37,560 nt of DNA from Sphingomonadaceae bacterium (lineage in GTDB: Bacteria; Pseudomonadota; Alphaproteobacteria; Sphingomonadales; Sphingomonadaceae), in NCBI GenBank assembly GCA_947477055.1, contig CANJSX010000005.1:1-37560 (forward strand), written 5' to 3'. This document shows, in pieces, positions 36,886 through 37,560 of the stretch; the first letter of the stretch is position 1, and every line of letters begins with the position of its first letter. The notes below the pieces were generated by a model, which was given only the letters and a program-made list of their open reading frames with translations, was not told the origin of the DNA and did no database searches. Position numbers and translations under genes: made by a program.

Positions 36886-36914
36886 CAGTCAGGCTGCTAG
36901 CTGCAGCCTGACTG
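36886..36914. terminator. Perfect 12-bp stem-loop after clpA
   Basis: CAGTCAGGCTGC pairs exactly with GCAGCCTGACTG around a five-base loop (TAGCT), 21 bases after the clpA stop. No T-run follows in either direction, so it is a weak or non-canonical terminator, or an mRNA 3'-end structure shielding clpA. It ends 26 bases before the haemoglobin start. Confidence 0.5.
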
Positions 36915-36940
36915 CAACTGCGTCCCGGAGATTCCCAGCC

Positions 36941-37339
36941 TTGGCAAGCACTGCTGAACCCGTCGCCGCCAGTCCGTTCGAGCGGATCGGCGGCCATGAA
37001 ACGATCCTGGCGATCAGCAATCGCTTCTATGACCTGATGGAAAGTGACCCGGCCTATGCCGAATTGCGCGCCATGCATGCGCCGGACCTGACCTGGATGC
37101 GGGTCGAGCTGGCCCGGTTTCTCGCCGGCTGGTGCGGCGGCCCGCGTGACTGGTTCACGGACAATCCCGGTAAGTGTATGATGAGTCTACATAAATCCTT
37201 CACGATCAGTCATGACGCCGCCGGTCAATGGGCCGAGGCGATGACCCGGGCGATTGCCGATGTCGGCCCGGCTGACCGGCAGATTGCGGAAGCGCTGGGC
37301 AGCGTCCTGTCCGATTTCTCGCTGGGAATGGGGCGGTGA
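36941..37339 (+). CDS. Group II truncated haemoglobin
   Basis: Small haem protein of 132 residues with the 2-on-2 globin fold. Visible: FERIGGHETI at the start, the B10 tyrosine in RFYDLM (Tyr30), the proximal F8 histidine in SLHKSFTIS (His84), and the group II tryptophan in QWAEAM (Trp97). Members bind oxygen or nitric oxide and may protect against nitrosative stress; the ligand here is not known. It starts with TTG at 36941 after CGGAG, with no in-frame ATG before the conserved FERIGG. Confidence 0.9.
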   Translation: MASTAEPVAASPFERIGGHETILAISNRFYDLMESDPAYAELRAMHAPDLTWMRVELARFLAGWCGGPRDWFTDNPGKCMMSLHKSFTISHDAAGQWAEAMTRAIADVGPADRQIAEALGSVLSDFSLGMGR

Positions 37340-37385
37340 CGGGAATGCTTGCCGGCGCCGCGCTGCGCCGACAGCCTGACGTATC

Positions 37386-37560
37386 GTGACCCCGAAGCTC
37401 TTCACCACCCTCAAAACCTACGATCTGCCGCAGCTGCGCGGCGATGTGGTGGCAGGGATCACCGTTGCGATGGTGGCGATGCCGCTGAGCATCGCCATCG
37501 CCATTGCTTCGGGTGCGCCCCCGGCGGTCGGGCTGATCACCGCGATCGTTGCGGGCTTGC
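37386..37560 (+). CDS. SulP-family anion transporter, N-terminal part
   Basis: Only the first 58 codons are in the window. They read as the SulP N-terminus: DLPQLRGDVVAGITVAMVAM, then PLSIAIAIASGAPPAVGLITAIVAGL, matching the conserved first membrane helices. GTG at 37386 is the probable start; no strong ribosome-binding site is seen. Substrate could be sulfate, bicarbonate or another anion. It is 46 bases downstream of the haemoglobin stop. Confidence 0.85.
   Translation, partial: MTPKLFTTLKTYDLPQLRGDVVAGITVAMVAMPLSIAIAIASGAPPAVGLITAIVAGL

Overview
The window is chromosomal DNA from a high-GC alphaproteobacterium, most likely a sphingomonad of the Erythrobacter, Altererythrobacter or Novosphingobium type. 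This rests on the protein sequences (TrcR/DUF1013, a DUF1192 protein, petABC, LigD/LigF-like enzymes, a PhaZ with a cysteine nucleophile) and on the order nadD-rsfS-rlmH-M23. It is about 95% coding. No rRNA, tRNA, CRISPR array, transposase or prophage gene was seen, and no gene-free stretch exceeds 200 bases.

Layout. 1-2807: a cut-off GntR/FCD regulator, an SDR dehydrogenase, a divergent GST and a MarR regulator. The SDR resembles LigD/LigL C-alpha dehydrogenases and the GST resembles LigF beta-etherases, so this may be a small aryl-ether catabolism module. 2891-8534: trxB coupled to a ThDP enzyme, a small GNAT protein, a threonine aldolase overlapping an EamA transporter, and an NAD-binding SDR. 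8593-11971: pepN overlapping pgeF. 12163-14871: the bc1 complex operon petABC, closed by a strong intrinsic terminator. 14949-19081: apt, then on the minus strand the sulfate activation operon cysD-cysNC-cysQ.

19234-20593 holds a deletion scar: the C-terminal part of glycogen debranching enzyme glgX (minus strand) lies back to back with the C-terminal tail of 4-alpha-glucanotransferase malQ (plus strand). Both have lost their 5' ends. An apparently intact PHA depolymerase phaZ follows, with a TTGCAGTGCAA palindrome just upstream of its start. This suggests that a glycogen/maltodextrin locus was lost beside a retained PHA mobilisation gene.

21982-30557 concerns the envelope and housekeeping: an MsbA-like ABC exporter, uppP, a catalytically degenerate EnvC-like LytM protein, rlmH, rsfS, nadD and proA on the minus strand, then an active-site-intact M23 peptidase overlapping a bactofilin gene. 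Between rsfS and rlmH lies a perfect 34-bp inverted repeat with a 16-base loop. 30554-37560: a long-chain acyl-CoA ligase, trcR, a quinone oxidoreductase, a DUF1192 protein, clpA (no clpS beside it), a group II truncated haemoglobin and the start of a SulP transporter.

No obviously new multi-gene system is present. The points most worth checking are the glgX/malQ scar, the 34-bp palindrome, the LigD/LigF-like module and the shared TGC-N3-GCA palindromes.
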